From positions 43,081,501-43,145,500 of the forward strand of contig CM065803.1 of the NCBI GenBank assembly GCA_033398695.1: a DNA stretch of 64,000 nt, given 5' to 3'. The notes under the pieces are model-generated. The model was not told the origin of the DNA. It saw nothing but the letters and a program-made list of their open reading frames with translations, and ran no database searches. This DNA is from Orobanche coerulescens (taxonomy: Eukaryota; Streptophyta; Magnoliopsida; Lamiales; Orobanchaceae). Below, piece after piece: positions 63,992 through 64,000 of this stretch. Every line of letters begins with the position of its first letter. Position 1 is the stretch's first letter. The position numbers and the translations under genes are program-made.

Positions 63992-64000
63992 TCCCTGCTT

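Larger units (their letters stand above)
56732..64000 (-). mobile_element. Tat-lineage Ty3/gypsy element (Retand-like), 5' part beyond window
   Basis: Minus-strand order from the right edge: Pol (protease/RT junction, RT, RNase H, an extra RNase H domain, integrase) 63991-60703, a 54-bp satellite 60612-60127, an antisense spliced gene region 59775-57000, PPT, 3' LTR. Dual RNase H domains, tandem repeats and extra antisense ORFs between pol and the 3' LTR are known hallmarks of the Tat lineage. The 5' LTR and gag of this copy should lie right of 64000. Several stops make pol non-functional. Confidence 0.85.

Overview
This window is plant nuclear DNA, most likely from a eudicot with a large, LTR-retrotransposon-rich genome. 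The evidence is stacked Ty3/gypsy and Ty1/copia elements, GT-AG spliced genes with plant-type introns, hAT-type MITEs, and no bacterial-style operons. By eye more than 80% of the window is mobile-element sequence. Only two ordinary gene candidates are present: a four-exon ML-domain lipid-binding secreted protein (47622-50052, +) and an orphan single-exon ORF (50450-50947, -). No rRNA, tRNA or CRISPR was recognised.

Layout, left to right. (1) 1-23473 is a four-element nest. A Tekay-like chromovirus (Gypsy-1, 1-10589, left end outside the window) is interrupted by a minus-strand non-autonomous gag-only LTR element (2073-6523, TSD ACCGC). Gypsy-1 appears to sit inside a second Tekay-like element (Gypsy-2, 10590-23473). 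The 3' LTR of Gypsy-2 is split by a LARD-like element with 3.2-kb LTRs and no coding capacity (12798-21430, TSD GTGGT). (2) 23474-30227 is decayed copia sequence split by a solo LTR (27490-29251, TSD TGCTT). (3) 30677-35583 is a complete but broken copia element (TSD CAGTT) inserted in a GC-rich, A-tract minisatellite. (4) 36588-37174 is a MITE-like repeat. (5) 37790-47257 is a decayed copia element (TSD ATATT) that contains a gypsy solo LTR (42197-44533, TSD GATAA) and ends about 300 bp upstream of the ML gene's TATA box. (6) 47263-54800 is the genic island, with two hAT MITEs (8-bp TSDs) and an old reversed gypsy LTR fragment. (7) 54801-64000 is a minus-strand Tat-lineage gypsy complex: a truncated gag copy sharing an LTR with a larger element. 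The larger element carries pol, a 54-bp satellite and a spliced antisense gene on the plus strand.

The most striking signal is not a gene. Four LTR families in the left nest, three gypsy-derived and one with a copia-type gag, carry arrays of the same 12-bp near-palindrome, TAGCGCACGCTA in element-sense orientation (or the perfect palindrome TAGCGTACGCTA). In each case the array lies just upstream of the LTR TATA box. A second inverted repeat (GTCCAGT-N4-ACTGGAC) accompanies it. In a related solo LTR (42197-44533) the comparable LTR position is instead occupied by four copies of TGTGCCGCGGCACA. This looks like a modular, exchangeable upstream promoter code shared by unrelated retroelements. 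Its function is unknown.

Coordinates of LTRs and TSDs were read directly from matching termini. Domain calls come from recognisable protein motifs. Clade names (Tekay, Tat/Retand, LARD, TR-GAG) are judgements from motifs and layout, not from a phylogeny.
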